Under the pieces are notes generated by a model, which was not told the DNA's origin, made no database searches, and worked only from the letters and a program-made list of their open reading frames with translations. Source: a virus. Taken from it: a DNA stretch of 30,643 nucleotides. Shown one piece after another: positions 8,089 to 16,300 of this stretch. Where the stretch lies: the IMG/VR virus record IMGVR_UViG_3300045902_000205, positions 1 through 30,643 of that record, one strand, 5' to 3'. Made by a program: the position numbers and the translations under genes. The stretch's first letter is position 1. Every line of letters begins with the position of its first letter.

Positions 8089-8123
8089 CCCACCCACATT
8101 CTGATGGGTGGGTTTTACGCTCC
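8089..8123. repeat. Left-end hairpin of IS copy 2
   Basis: Arms 8089-8096 (CCCACCCA) and 8105-8112 (TGGGTGGG) pair perfectly over 8 bp around an 8-base loop. They are followed by TTTTACGCTCC. The same flank (TTTCACGCTCC) follows the hairpin of the solo relic at 10122-10166, which marks this as the conserved left end. Confidence 0.82.
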
Positions 8124-8210
8124 GTCTAATAAAATTTAAAAAACCCCATCCCCCTATAAATAGATGAGCCAATATGCAATATAATTTCGCAAACGAAGTG
8201 TTAATTGGTT

Positions 8211-8240
8211 TTGATTATTCACCAACAATGGTTATTTTTG
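8211..8240 (+). promoter_or_regulatory. Bacteroidota-type promoter for the primase gene
   Basis: TTG at 8211-8213 (within GTTTTG), 19 bases, then TATTTTTG at 8233-8240 matches the Bacteroidota primary sigma pattern TTG-N19-TAnnTTTG. Transcription would begin about 10 bp before the primase ATG at 8257. It lies just outside the insertion element, so the element does not separate the promoter from its gene. Confidence 0.75.
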
Positions 8241-8256
8241 CGGGAAACTTCTTTTT

Positions 8257-9213
8257 ATGTCCGAAAAACTACGACTACTTGAATCCGTTTTTGGTGAAGG
8301 CCATAAAGCGAATAGAGACTATTATCAGTTTAATTGCCCTTTTTGTAACCACCACAAACCTAAACTTGGGGTAAGCCTTGGTACTGGTAAGTGGAAGTGC
8401 TGGGTATGCGGGGCGAACGGAAAAAAGGTCACTGTACTGCTCCACAAATTAGCAGCCAACCCTTCTTTGATAGCAAGGGCAAAAGCCTTATTTGTTGAGA
8501 CCTATCAATCAAAAAAAGAAGTCAACGACACTTTATCACTTCCACCAGAGTTTAAGCCCCTTTGGGAAAAAGGGACAGGGCTTTACTACAATAAAGCCTT
8601 AAAATATTTACTTGGAAGAGGTCTCACTACGTTAGACCTGTTCAAACATAGAATAGGCTACTGTGACAGCGGAAAGTACAGGGACATGGTGGTTTTTCCA
8701 TTTTATGACGAAATGGGAACCTTGGTTTATTTTACAGGCAGGAGTTATTTACAGAACCCAGTTTTCAAGTTCGCTGCTCCAACCGCCGTAGAAAAGGACA
8801 GAATATATGATGAGGATCAGATAAACTGGTCAGAGCCTATAATTTTGGTTGAGTCAAAACTTGACGCTATTGTAGTTAGAAGAAACGCTATTCCACTTAA
8901 CGGCAAACAAATTAGTAGATCGCTATTTAACAAAATATTAGAAGAAAATGTTAGTGTGATATACCTATGTCTTGATGGCGATGCTGTAAAGGACGCAATG
9001 AAGTACAGTAAGTGGTTTAACGAGCATGGTATAGAAGTTTACATAACAGAATTTCCAATAGATGAAGAAGCCACGAAAAGGGAAGGGCACACTGTTTACC
9101 ATGATCCAACCAGCCTCGGCCACGAAAAGGTTTGGGAATACATTGACAACGCAAAAAAAGTCACAGAGACCGAAAATCTTAGGTATATGTTACTACGAAA
9201 ATTAAACAAATGA
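8257..9213 (+). CDS. DNA primase, T4 gp61-like (zinc ribbon plus TOPRIM)
   Basis: The product has 318 residues, close to T4 gp61. An N-terminal zinc ribbon (C27, C30, C48, C51; CPFC and CWVC) precedes a linker and a TOPRIM fold with E199 in IILVESKLDAI and D240/D242 in YLCLDGDAV. The enzyme would make RNA primers for lagging-strand synthesis together with the phage helicase, which is not in this window. The start at ATG 8257 is supported by a promoter ending at 8240. Its TGA overlaps a downstream ATG as ATGA. It heads a replication/recombination run that continues with gp47 and gp46. No missing residue is evident. Confidence 0.9.
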   Translation: MSEKLRLLESVFGEGHKANRDYYQFNCPFCNHHKPKLGVSLGTGKWKCWVCGANGKKVTVLLHKLAANPSLIARAKALFVETYQSKKEVNDTLSLPPEFKPLWEKGTGLYYNKALKYLLGRGLTTLDLFKHRIGYCDSGKYRDMVVFPFYDEMGTLVYFTGRSYLQNPVFKFAAPTAVEKDRIYDEDQINWSEPIILVESKLDAIVVRRNAIPLNGKQISRSLFNKILEENVSVIYLCLDGDAVKDAMKYSKWFNEHGIEVYITEFPIDEEATKREGHTVYHDPTSLGHEKVWEYIDNAKKVTETENLRYMLLRKLNK

Positions 9214-9494
9214 CGAAACAGTTAATAGGATACATATAAGAAAAAACAAATAATCCGACTGTCGGTCACAAATATCATCTATCATGGGCAGATCACAAGT
9301 GTGTTTGGGTGTTAGAACAGGTTTGTCCAGATGGAGTATATTGCTTTTTAAAAACTCCAAAGAATAAGAAAATAATAAAGGCTAAAATAGAAGCAGGAGA
9401 AAATTACTGCACGGAACAAGGATATATTTACCAAATAATTTACCAAAAAGATAAACATGGCTTCCAAAATTTCGAAAATATTTCATTTGAGTGA
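9210..9494 (+). pseudogene. Small conserved-looking phage gene with in-frame TAA at codon 10
   Basis: ATG 9210 overlaps the primase stop (ATGA) and reads MTKQLIGYI, then TAA at 9237-9239. The same frame then stays open to 9494 and encodes EKTNNPTVGHKYHLSWADHK followed by CVWVLEQV and LKTPKNKKIIKAKIEAG. The motif block GHKYHLSWADHKCVWVLE looks like a genuine protein domain and lies upstream of the only standard restart (GTG 9309), so restarting there would lose it. The natural reading is one 94-codon gene with a nonsense mutation, or stop readthrough. Its 3' end overlaps the gp47 start by 38 bp. No function is recognised. Confidence 0.5.
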
Positions 9495-10125
9495 CATCCA
9501 TTTTAGGCTCTATCAAAGGCACAAGGAGTTTAACGCAGTACTTAGGAATTTCATCCAGTACGTTCAAAAAAACAAAGATGAAAACTCTATAATCTTCATA
9601 GGGGGTGACGTAGTTCACTCTAAAACAGAGATGTCGCCGGAACTGTTTCAGGTAGTGTCAAGGTTCTTAAAGGATTGTGCAGATACCTGTACAACAGTAT
9701 TAACTCCCGGCAACCACGATGGAAATCTATCCAATGCAAACAGACTTGATGCCCTTACACCAGTTGTAGATGCAATGAACCATCCAAACCTGCACTATTG
9801 GAAAGACAGTGGGGTTTACAGGCTCATGGGCACTACTTTCTCTTTGTTCGGCATATTTGATAGCCCTGAAAAATGGGTATATGCTAAGGACATCGAAGAT
9901 GACTTTAAAATAGCGCTGCACCACGGGCCTTTAATCGGTTCAAGGACAGACTTGATAACAATACAGCATGGGATACGCCCCTCTATTTTTGATGGATTTG
10001 ACGTGGTTATGTTAGGAGACATACATTACTCGCAAACTGTTCAAGAATATGAATACAATGAAATAAGTGTAAAAAATTCAGAGGTACAAAAATATCTTGA
10101 TGAAGGTTGGGAGGTTGTTAAGTAA
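9457..10125 (+). CDS. 47: gp47/SbcD-like nuclease subunit, metallophosphatase core only
   Basis: The product has 222 residues where T4 gp47 has about 340. All phosphoesterase motifs are present in order: D13-I-H15, GGD51, GNHD at 85-88, HHG at 155-157, and GDIH with D188/H190. The C-terminal capping domain is missing. It is found downstream, fused to gp46. The last codons (EVQKYLDEGWEVVK) run up to the TAA at 10123-10125, and that stop belongs to a transposon relic, so the gene was truncated by the insertion. Known: gp47 with gp46 resects DNA ends in recombination-dependent replication. Inferred: the separate core chain may still assemble with the cap-gp46 chain. The start ATG 9457 lies inside the upstream frame. 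Confidence 0.85.
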   Translation: MASKISKIFHLSDIHFRLYQRHKEFNAVLRNFIQYVQKNKDENSIIFIGGDVVHSKTEMSPELFQVVSRFLKDCADTCTTVLTPGNHDGNLSNANRLDALTPVVDAMNHPNLHYWKDSGVYRLMGTTFSLFGIFDSPEKWVYAKDIEDDFKIALHHGPLIGSRTDLITIQHGIRPSIFDGFDVVMLGDIHYSQTVQEYEYNEISVKNSEVQKYLDEGWEVVK

Positions 10126-10166
10126 ACTACCCACCCACACTTCGTGATGTGTGGGTTTCACGCTCC
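10122..10166. mobile_element. 45-bp solo relic of the IS200/IS605 element
   Basis: The left side (GTAAACTACCCA) matches the right end of the IS copies (GTGAACTACCCA at 6363). The right side (TTTCACGCTCC at 10156-10166) matches the left end of copy 2. Between them is a single 7-bp hairpin, arms 10134-10140 and 10149-10155 (CCCACAC/GTGTGGG). Both element ends are thus fused around one hairpin with no genes. It is either an internal-deletion product or a minimal non-autonomous element. It supplies the stop codon that truncates gp47. Confidence 0.8.
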
Positions 10167-10175
10167 AATATTATG

Positions 10176-10211
10176 AAAAACCCGCCCTACAATTAAGCAG
10201 AGCGGGCTTTT
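10176..10211. terminator. Bidirectional rho-independent terminator
   Basis: AAAAACCCGC (10176-10185) pairs with GCGGGCTTTT (10202-10211) at nine of ten positions around a 16-base loop. There is a T run on the + side and an A run (T run on the - strand) on the other. It sits between the truncated gp47 gene and the convergent reverse-strand gene and would stop transcription from both. Confidence 0.85.
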
Positions 10212-10257
10212 CATTAAAAATGAAATGCGTATAAGATGCGCATCCCCTGTTTCAAGC

Positions 10258-10593
10258 TTAATATTTCGCAAAAGATTTTACCCCGAAAATCTGTCCGGCC
10301 TCATCTCGGACAGATTGGTCAGGGGCGCTGTTTGGGCATACCAAGTCTTCTCTTGTTGGGTTTGCCTGAGCAACAACCATGCTTACTATGTAAATTGTGT
10401 TTTCGGCTGGATCAGGCAGCCCTTCTGTTTCGCCGTAAGTAGTTTTCAAAACAGGGACTTGATTGACGGTGCCTGTTGTTTGGTATGCCGTTTTTACACG
10501 GCAAGACCCTTGTGAAGGGTATTCGGCAATCACGTTTTTTTGGTCATCTACGATGCGTACTGTGTGTGGTGTTAAATTTACGATGTTTGTCAT
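10258..10593 (-). CDS. Conserved hypothetical protein (NLTPHTV family), cargo gene
   Basis: The product has 111 residues beginning MTNIVNLTPHTVRIVDD, then VPVLKTTYGETEGLPDP and TIYIVSMVVAQANPTREDL. I recognise this as a small protein found in many phages and bacterial genomes with the NLTPH start and the YIVS-VAQA core. Its function is not known to me. It is the only confident reverse-strand gene apart from tnpB. It has its own promoter (10653-10683, reverse) and shares a terminator with gp47. It sits inside the split gp47/gp46 unit, so it behaves like an independently expressed cargo (moron) gene. Intact by length and motifs. Confidence 0.8.
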   Translation of the reverse strand: MTNIVNLTPHTVRIVDDQKNVIAEYPSQGSCRVKTAYQTTGTVNQVPVLKTTYGETEGLPDPAENTIYIVSMVVAQANPTREDLVCPNSAPDQSVRDEAGQIFGVKSFAKY

Positions 10594-10652
10594 TTTTGAT
10601 ATGGTTGTGTAAGATTTAACTTACTTGTGAAACTTTCTTGTGAACTATGGTG

Positions 10653-10683
10653 CAAAGATAGGGGGTAATAAAATACTAAGCAA
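10653..10683 (-). promoter_or_regulatory. Bacteroidota-type promoter for the NLTPHTV gene
   Basis: On the reverse strand TTG (complement of 10681-10683), 20 bases, then TATCTTTG (complement of 10653-10660) match the Bacteroidota consensus. The leader to the ATG at 10593 is about 55 bases. It is back to back with the promoter at 10727-10756. Confidence 0.75.
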
Positions 10684-10726
10684 GCGCAATAACATTAACA
10701 ATTTATTTGCATTTAAAAAATAAATT

Positions 10727-10756
10727 TTGAAGTGTTTGAACAAAGTCGTATCTTTG
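10727..10756 (+). promoter_or_regulatory. Bacteroidota-type promoter for the gp47C-gp46 fusion
   Basis: TTG at 10727-10729 (in ATTTTG), exactly 19 bases, then TATCTTTG at 10749-10756 followed by C. This is a near-perfect Bacteroidota promoter. Transcription would start near 10762, about 30 bases before the fusion ATG at 10792. The longer open frame from GTG 10732 overlaps the promoter and is therefore unlikely to be used. Confidence 0.8.
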
Positions 10757-10791
10757 CGGTTTATGGAACAACACAAAAATATAATATATAT

Positions 10792-13362
10792 ATGATTAAA
10801 CTAAGAAAGAAAAAACCCATAATAAAATATTCGGGCAGCGCAATTCAGCAGGATCATGGAGAATCTATTGGCGGTCACGGATTTTTGGTTTGGGATGTAA
10901 AAAACAGGAAGTCTGAATTTGTCAAACTTGATAATGATTTCGGATACTACACGTTTCACCTTGTTAATGGAAAGTGTGAAATACCTGATAACCTTCCTAA
11001 AAATTTAAGGGTTCGCATAAAGCACGAAAATACTCAAATACACCAACTTGAAGAGTTCAAAAAATACCTATCTGAAAAATATAAGATAGTAGAGTTATCC
11101 TTACAGAAAGTATCAAACGCATTTAACTCCCTTGAGGCAAGGGAAGACTTGCTGGGGGATAGTCGCAGTGTTGACTACCAAAACGGAATAATTAGGAAGT
11201 TCTTGGCGGTGAATCCAGACGTAACTGAGGATGACATAGAAGAGTTGTGTAAGTTAAATTATGAACTGAATAAGAGAATACCCCTTCAAAATGCAGTGAG
11301 GAACATCACGTGGAAACCACTGAGACTTGAGTTTTCCAATATGTTCTCATACGGAGAGGGCAACTACATAGATTTCACAGACTTTAAAGGAATTTATGGG
11401 CTGTTTGCTAAGAATTATAGCGGAAAATCTTCGCTGTTTGATATACTTACTTTTGTAATATTTGACAAATCAACCCGTGCAACTAAAGCAGGGCATGTGT
11501 TGAATAACTCTAAGAAAAATTTCCGTGCCAAGTTTTCATTTGAAATTGCAGGTCAGGTCTACTTTATTGAGAGGGTAGGAACATTGAATGAAAAAACAGG
11601 TTCTGTAAAAGTTGATGTAAATTTCTGGACAGAAGAAGATGGCATAGAAGTAATGTTAAACAGGGAAGATAGGGACAAGACCAACTATGCCATCAGGGAT
11701 TTTCTTGGAACCTATGACGACTTTGTCATGGTGTCTATGTCAACGCAGTACGATAATAAAAATTTTGTAGACACGACCCAGAAAGACAGAAAAGAACTGT
11801 TATATAAGTTTTTGGACATATTCATCTATGATGACCTGTTCAGACTTGCCAAAGAAGAGTCGAAAGAGTACCAGACACTTATCAAAGAACTTGAGAAAGA
11901 CGATCTCACAAAGGTATCTTCTATGCTAACAAGTCTAATAGAGGTGCTAAAGGACGAGCTAAAGGATTTGGAAAAGTCCTTGGAAGAGGTTGAATCTGAC
12001 ATAAAGGAAAAGAATACCAGTATAATAACGCTAAGTAAAGAGTATAGGCAGACTGATATCGAACTCGACATTGCGCACATAAAAAGCCAAATAGAATATC
12101 TAACTATGGCGCGAGACGGCGCGGGAGCAGACTTGCAATCAATAATTGTTCAAGAAAATGAGTTAGTTTCACGTCGGAAAGAGCTGCAAAAAATTGTTAA
12201 AAGAGGAGGGGCTGCAAATAGTTACTCAGAACTCGTTGACAAGTACAGGGACATACAGACAAAGGTTGATCAAAGCAAGCGGAAGTATGAGGGGATATTG
12301 TCAGAGTACAAGAATGCTCAAGCAAAGAAAGAACACCTTGACAAACATGAGTATGATCCCAACTGCGAGTTTTGTACTAATAATGAGTTTGTTAAAGATG
12401 CACAGAAGGCCATAGAAAGTATGCCCCAGCTATTGGATGCCTACGCCAGCGAATTTGACACTTATAGAATCCTTATATCAGAACTCGAAAAAGTAGAAAG
12501 AGACCTTTCTGTTGCCAAATATTTTGACAAAGTCGTTAGGGAGTTAGAATCAGTAGAGTCTAAGTTGGCTGTGCTAAATACTCAAAAAGAAGCAACTCGA
12601 TACAAAGGTAAAACCTTGCAGGAAAATATAAAGGAGTGGAAAGAAAAAGAAGTCGAATATGCCAAAAATTCGGCAATAATTGAAAAAAATGCCAGAATAG
12701 AGGAAAATATAAAGAGCCTAAAAACAGAACTTTGTGCTCTTGAGCAGAGACAGTTGGAGTTGAAGAAGCAGATCAGAATCAAATACAGCGAGGTATATAG
12801 GAAAGAGCAGGAGTTAGATTTATGTAATTCCAAACTTGACAAATATTTATCTTACAAGAAGCGGTACAGAATATACGAATTGTATCTCCAAACTATGTCA
12901 AGAGAGGGGATACCCTACAAAATAGTAGAGACGGTACTGCCTGTTATAGAAAATGAAGTGAACCAGATATTAAATCAAATAGTTGATTTCACTGTTAGGC
13001 TGGAGGCGACCGGTGAGAAATATATCCACGGTTACATTGTTTACGATGAAAAAAGGTACTGGCCGATAGAGTTGACTTCCGGAATGGAAAGGTTCGTCCT
13101 TTCTCTTGCTTTTAGGGCTGCTTTAAGCGAGATAACAGCCCTTCCTAAGACAAACTTCTTAGCAATTGATGAAGGGTTTGGAGTACTTGACAAAGAGAAT
13201 ATGACTACTATGGAAAGTTTGTTTAGCTTATTTAAAGAACGCTACGATTTTATTGTCATTGTGTCTCATATAGACACGATGCGGGACTTTGTTGACAAAA
13301 CCATAGGCATAACAAAATTAAACGGATACAGTAAGTTGGAGGCAAGCAAGTGCTTGAGTTAA
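10792..13362 (+). CDS. 46: gp47 capping domain fused to gp46 (SbcC/Rad50-like ATPase)
   Basis: The product has 856 residues from ATG 10792. Residues 7-50 (KKPIIKYSGSAIQQDHGES, then GHGFLVWDV) are the back part of a gp47/SbcD protein, normally found just after the GDIH motif. A linker to about residue 180 leads to gp46: Walker A with K212 (AKNYSGKSSLF), a long coiled coil, zinc hook C525-EF-C528, descending coil, ABC signature LTSGMERFVLSLAFR, Walker B FLAIDEGFG with D793/E794, and an H-loop in VSHID. T4 gp46 is about 560 residues, so the length fits gp46 plus the extra domain. The ATPase with the zinc-hook arm bridges DNA ends. The gp47 core is encoded separately at 9457-10125. The 3' end overlaps the next gene by 13 bp. 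Confidence 0.85.
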   Translation: MIKLRKKKPIIKYSGSAIQQDHGESIGGHGFLVWDVKNRKSEFVKLDNDFGYYTFHLVNGKCEIPDNLPKNLRVRIKHENTQIHQLEEFKKYLSEKYKIVELSLQKVSNAFNSLEAREDLLGDSRSVDYQNGIIRKFLAVNPDVTEDDIEELCKLNYELNKRIPLQNAVRNITWKPLRLEFSNMFSYGEGNYIDFTDFKGIYGLFAKNYSGKSSLFDILTFVIFDKSTRATKAGHVLNNSKKNFRAKFSFEIAGQVYFIERVGTLNEKTGSVKVDVNFWTEEDGIEVMLNREDRDKTNYAIRDFLGTYDDFVMVSMSTQYDNKNFVDTTQKDRKELLYKFLDIFIYDDLFRLAKEESKEYQTLIKELEKDDLTKVSSMLTSLIEVLKDELKDLEKSLEEVESDIKEKNTSIITLSKEYRQTDIELDIAHIKSQIEYLTMARDGAGADLQSIIVQENELVSRRKELQKIVKRGGAANSYSELVDKYRDIQTKVDQSKRKYEGILSEYKNAQAKKEHLDKHEYDPNCEFCTNNEFVKDAQKAIESMPQLLDAYASEFDTYRILISELEKVERDLSVAKYFDKVVRELESVESKLAVLNTQKEATRYKGKTLQENIKEWKEKEVEYAKNSAIIEKNARIEENIKSLKTELCALEQRQLELKKQIRIKYSEVYRKEQELDLCNSKLDKYLSYKKRYRIYELYLQTMSREGIPYKIVETVLPVIENEVNQILNQIVDFTVRLEATGEKYIHGYIVYDEKRYWPIELTSGMERFVLSLAFRAALSEITALPKTNFLAIDEGFGVLDKENMTTMESLFSLFKERYDFIVIVSHIDTMRDFVDKTIGITKLNGYSKLEASKCLS

Positions 13363-16300
13363 AAAGACCGTTAAACGGACTAAAAAATAAAATATACGTA
13401 TTTCAAGACATATCCGCAAATGCAGATTATACCTTCAAGGTCACAGACCTTCCAGATAAGTTTTTACTTGGGAAAAACTCTTTTAAATTACACCTCAACG
13501 GTAATGTGCTTGTTCATAGATCAGAGGTGTTTATAGACATACTTGATAAATTTGGCAACCCAATATATTATACGATAATCAGAGATAATCTGCCCAACAA
13601 AGAGCGGATTGTCGTTGTTTATATTTATGACACTACCCCTATAGGCGAGTGCGAATTAATAATAGCAGGAAGGCTCGAAACAAACCCAAAGACAGGCTTA
13701 AAGATACCTTACTCAAATGATCCGAGTTCGCAGGACTTTCACGGAATACCAAATGTAGTTTGGAGAAAGGTACTTCAAATAAACCCGAAAGAAGTGGAAA
13801 GTCCTGTTTATTTTTCTATTCCACCGACAGTAACATATTCAGAGATCAGAAAGCCTCAGTATAGGTTAAACACTGATAACAGATTGGTAAATATATACTC
13901 TACTTCTTCTTCAACAGCCACAATGTATTCTAACAGAGGGCAACTAAACACCGTAAAAGAGATAGAAAGTAGGGGAGGGGCTACCTCTGGCCACATATTG
14001 AGCAATGGAACTTCTTCCGCAACATTTGTCCCTATCACTCCAATAGGAGATGGTAATGAGATAGCATCTGTTTATTTTACTAATTTCGACATCACTGCTT
14101 CTATGGAAGGGGGGAGGTTATATTTTAACAACATTCCTTACTCATATCCAGCCAATGCAGTCCTAACAGAGTCAAAGGTTCTTAATTACAGTGGGTCAAT
14201 AGTAAAGATAGTGAACAAGAGCACATGTTTTGTAACGCCTACTTTTTATCATATATTAAACTATACTGATAATACAGGAACAGCGAGAAAATTAGTATTG
14301 GATGGATTTAGAGAGGTTAGTAATTTTACAGCATCTTATCACATAGAGCCTAAATTAACTATTTCAACGGCAAGTTATGATTCTTATATAAAGTTACAAA
14401 TAGAAAATTCAGAGCCTGCAATAGGTTCTATAAAGGCTATAAATGTAAAAGCAAAAAGCATAAATAAACCCGGTCAATACATTGACCTTGGGACATACGA
14501 TGTTGGCAGAAAGAACATATTGACAGTAGGAACAGGGTCATACACTATGACATCCAAAGGTATAGAACCTTTAGGTCTAGGAGATTTCAGGAAACTCGGA
14601 AACCCTTTGACATATTGGACGGGTTCTAGTACGACAGGGAGTGCTATATCTTTCTCAAACAATGATGCCCTTTTGAATGGTGTACTGTTCCCTGACAGCA
14701 GTTCGTTTAGAACTTCTCTTGAGTACTCAGAGTTCTACTTGTTACATGATTACTTAATACCTGTTAAAAAAGGAACAGAGTATGAGTTGTCTTTTGATAT
14801 GGCATACCTTGGCAACACCCCCACCACAATAAGAAGACAGTTGGATGTTTACATATCTGGTTCAGAGATTGACAATGTAACGTCTAATCAGACGGCAACA
14901 TATTCTCCTATAAAGAACGCAAGGTTTGGGACTTACATAGGAAGTGTTGACGATAGCAAAACGTTAAAAAGTAGCCCAACATTCTACTTTGTGCCTAATA
15001 AGGACGGAAAGATTACGCCGAGGTTTGTAAACAGGACAACTGGTGCAGTGTATTCTAATATCACGCTTTCTGTTAGAAACAAGCCCGGATATTCTGCAAA
15101 TTACATTGACCTTGAAGTACCTCTACCAAAAGAGTTCGATGCCCGCTCAGAACTGGGCATATTCATTGAATATTTAAACTCAAAGAACGAAAAGGCTAAT
15201 ATCGGTACTTCTCTATATGGAGTAGTGTTTGATGGGAATACCGCAAGTTCTTCGGCTGCGGTCAGTACTACTATACCTTCCGGAACAGTATCTGGAAGTG
15301 ACCAGTTAACTTCAAGTTTTGATTGGAGATACGAAAGAAAAGGAACAGGTATAATATCAAGTTCTGCTCAAATAAGGTCTGATATAAGCGGGTCATTTAC
15401 CGACGTATCCAGTTCCATATCAAAAAGAATATACTCGCTTGAGCAAACAACTGGAAGTTTAAACATATTTACAGGTTCAGCAAATTCAAGATTAAACTCG
15501 CTTGAGACAAATACTGGGTCATACGCAACTACTGGTTCAAATACGTTTATTGGAAATCAGAAAATAACAGGTTCACTAGATGTAAGCGGGTCTATTTCCT
15601 TTGTATTTGCTACTGGTAGTTTCAGTGGCATTTTCCAAGGAATGCCATCAAGTTCTGCTCAAATAAAAGTATTACTACCAACAGGGGTATCTTCTGGATC
15701 GGAGCAGTTTACATCTTCTTATGATATAAGGTATGAACGAAAGGGAACGGGATTAGTCTCAAGTTCCGCTCAAATAGGGTCTGATATAAGTGGATCGTTT
15801 ACATACGTATCAAGTTCTTTATCGAAAAGGGTGTATTCGATAGAGCAGACTACTGGTTCGCTCAATACTTTTACAGGGAGCATCAATACAAGGGTAATCG
15901 GTATTGAAAATATAACAGGTTCGTATCTATACACGAGTTCTATAATTCCCTTAAACAACCACACAGGGTCTACAAACATAAGACTTAGCGCTATTGAGCT
16001 TACCACAGGCTCACTTAATACTTACACCAGTTCTAACGACACAAGACTTAACAACATAGAAATAAAAACAGGCTCATACGCCACAACAGGATCTAACCAG
16101 TTCAACGGGAACCAGTCAGTAAGCGGGAGCGTCACAATATCTTCTTTTTTGGTAGTTGCTCGTGCAACAGGCTCTTTCTCAGGGTCTTTTTCTGGACAGT
16201 ATAGTTCTTCTAAACAAGTAAATTATGACCAAATAACTAATAAACCAGTAATAAAAACCCCCGGCATATATAGAATTTTAACATCAGACGGTACAGTTTC

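Larger units (their letters stand above)
6363..8123. mobile_element. Complete IS200/IS605-family insertion sequence (copy 2)
   Basis: The element contains divergent tnpB (reverse) and tnpA (forward) genes between two unlike hairpin ends, the usual layout of this family. Right end: GTGAACTACCCA from 6363 with a hairpin at 6371-6393. Left end: hairpin at 8089-8112 followed by TTTTACGCTCC to 8123. There are no terminal inverted repeats or target duplications, as expected for single-strand peel-and-paste transposition. The right boundary is set by comparison with copy 1. The left boundary is set by comparison with the solo relic at 10122-10166 and is good to a few bases. It lies between the broken GIY-YIG gene and the primase promoter. 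Confidence 0.88.

Noticed and set aside
8174-8374. 66-codon forward frame before and across the primase start
   Set aside because: It contains the primase promoter and most of it overlaps the zinc-ribbon region of primase; the translation has no domain-like pattern.
10060-10125. gp47 C-terminal tail (EVQKYLDEGWEVVK) as a homing endonuclease remnant
   Set aside because: The phrase resembles the ends of phage homing endonucleases, but it runs on smoothly from gp47 and could be native sequence before the cap domain; undecided without homologues.
10225-10515. Forward frames opposite the NLTPHTV gene
   Set aside because: They are on the other strand of a gene with a promoter, terminator side and recognisable family; their products look random and Cys/Phe-rich.
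10732-10791. GTG start at 10732 for the gp46 fusion
   Set aside because: The GTG lies inside the -33 to -7 promoter region, so it would not be on the transcript; ATG 10792 leads directly into the conserved part.
10167-10791. Group I intron between the gp47 halves
   Set aside because: The interval holds a terminator, a reverse-strand gene and two promoters, and I see no intron core; a transcript could not cross it intact.
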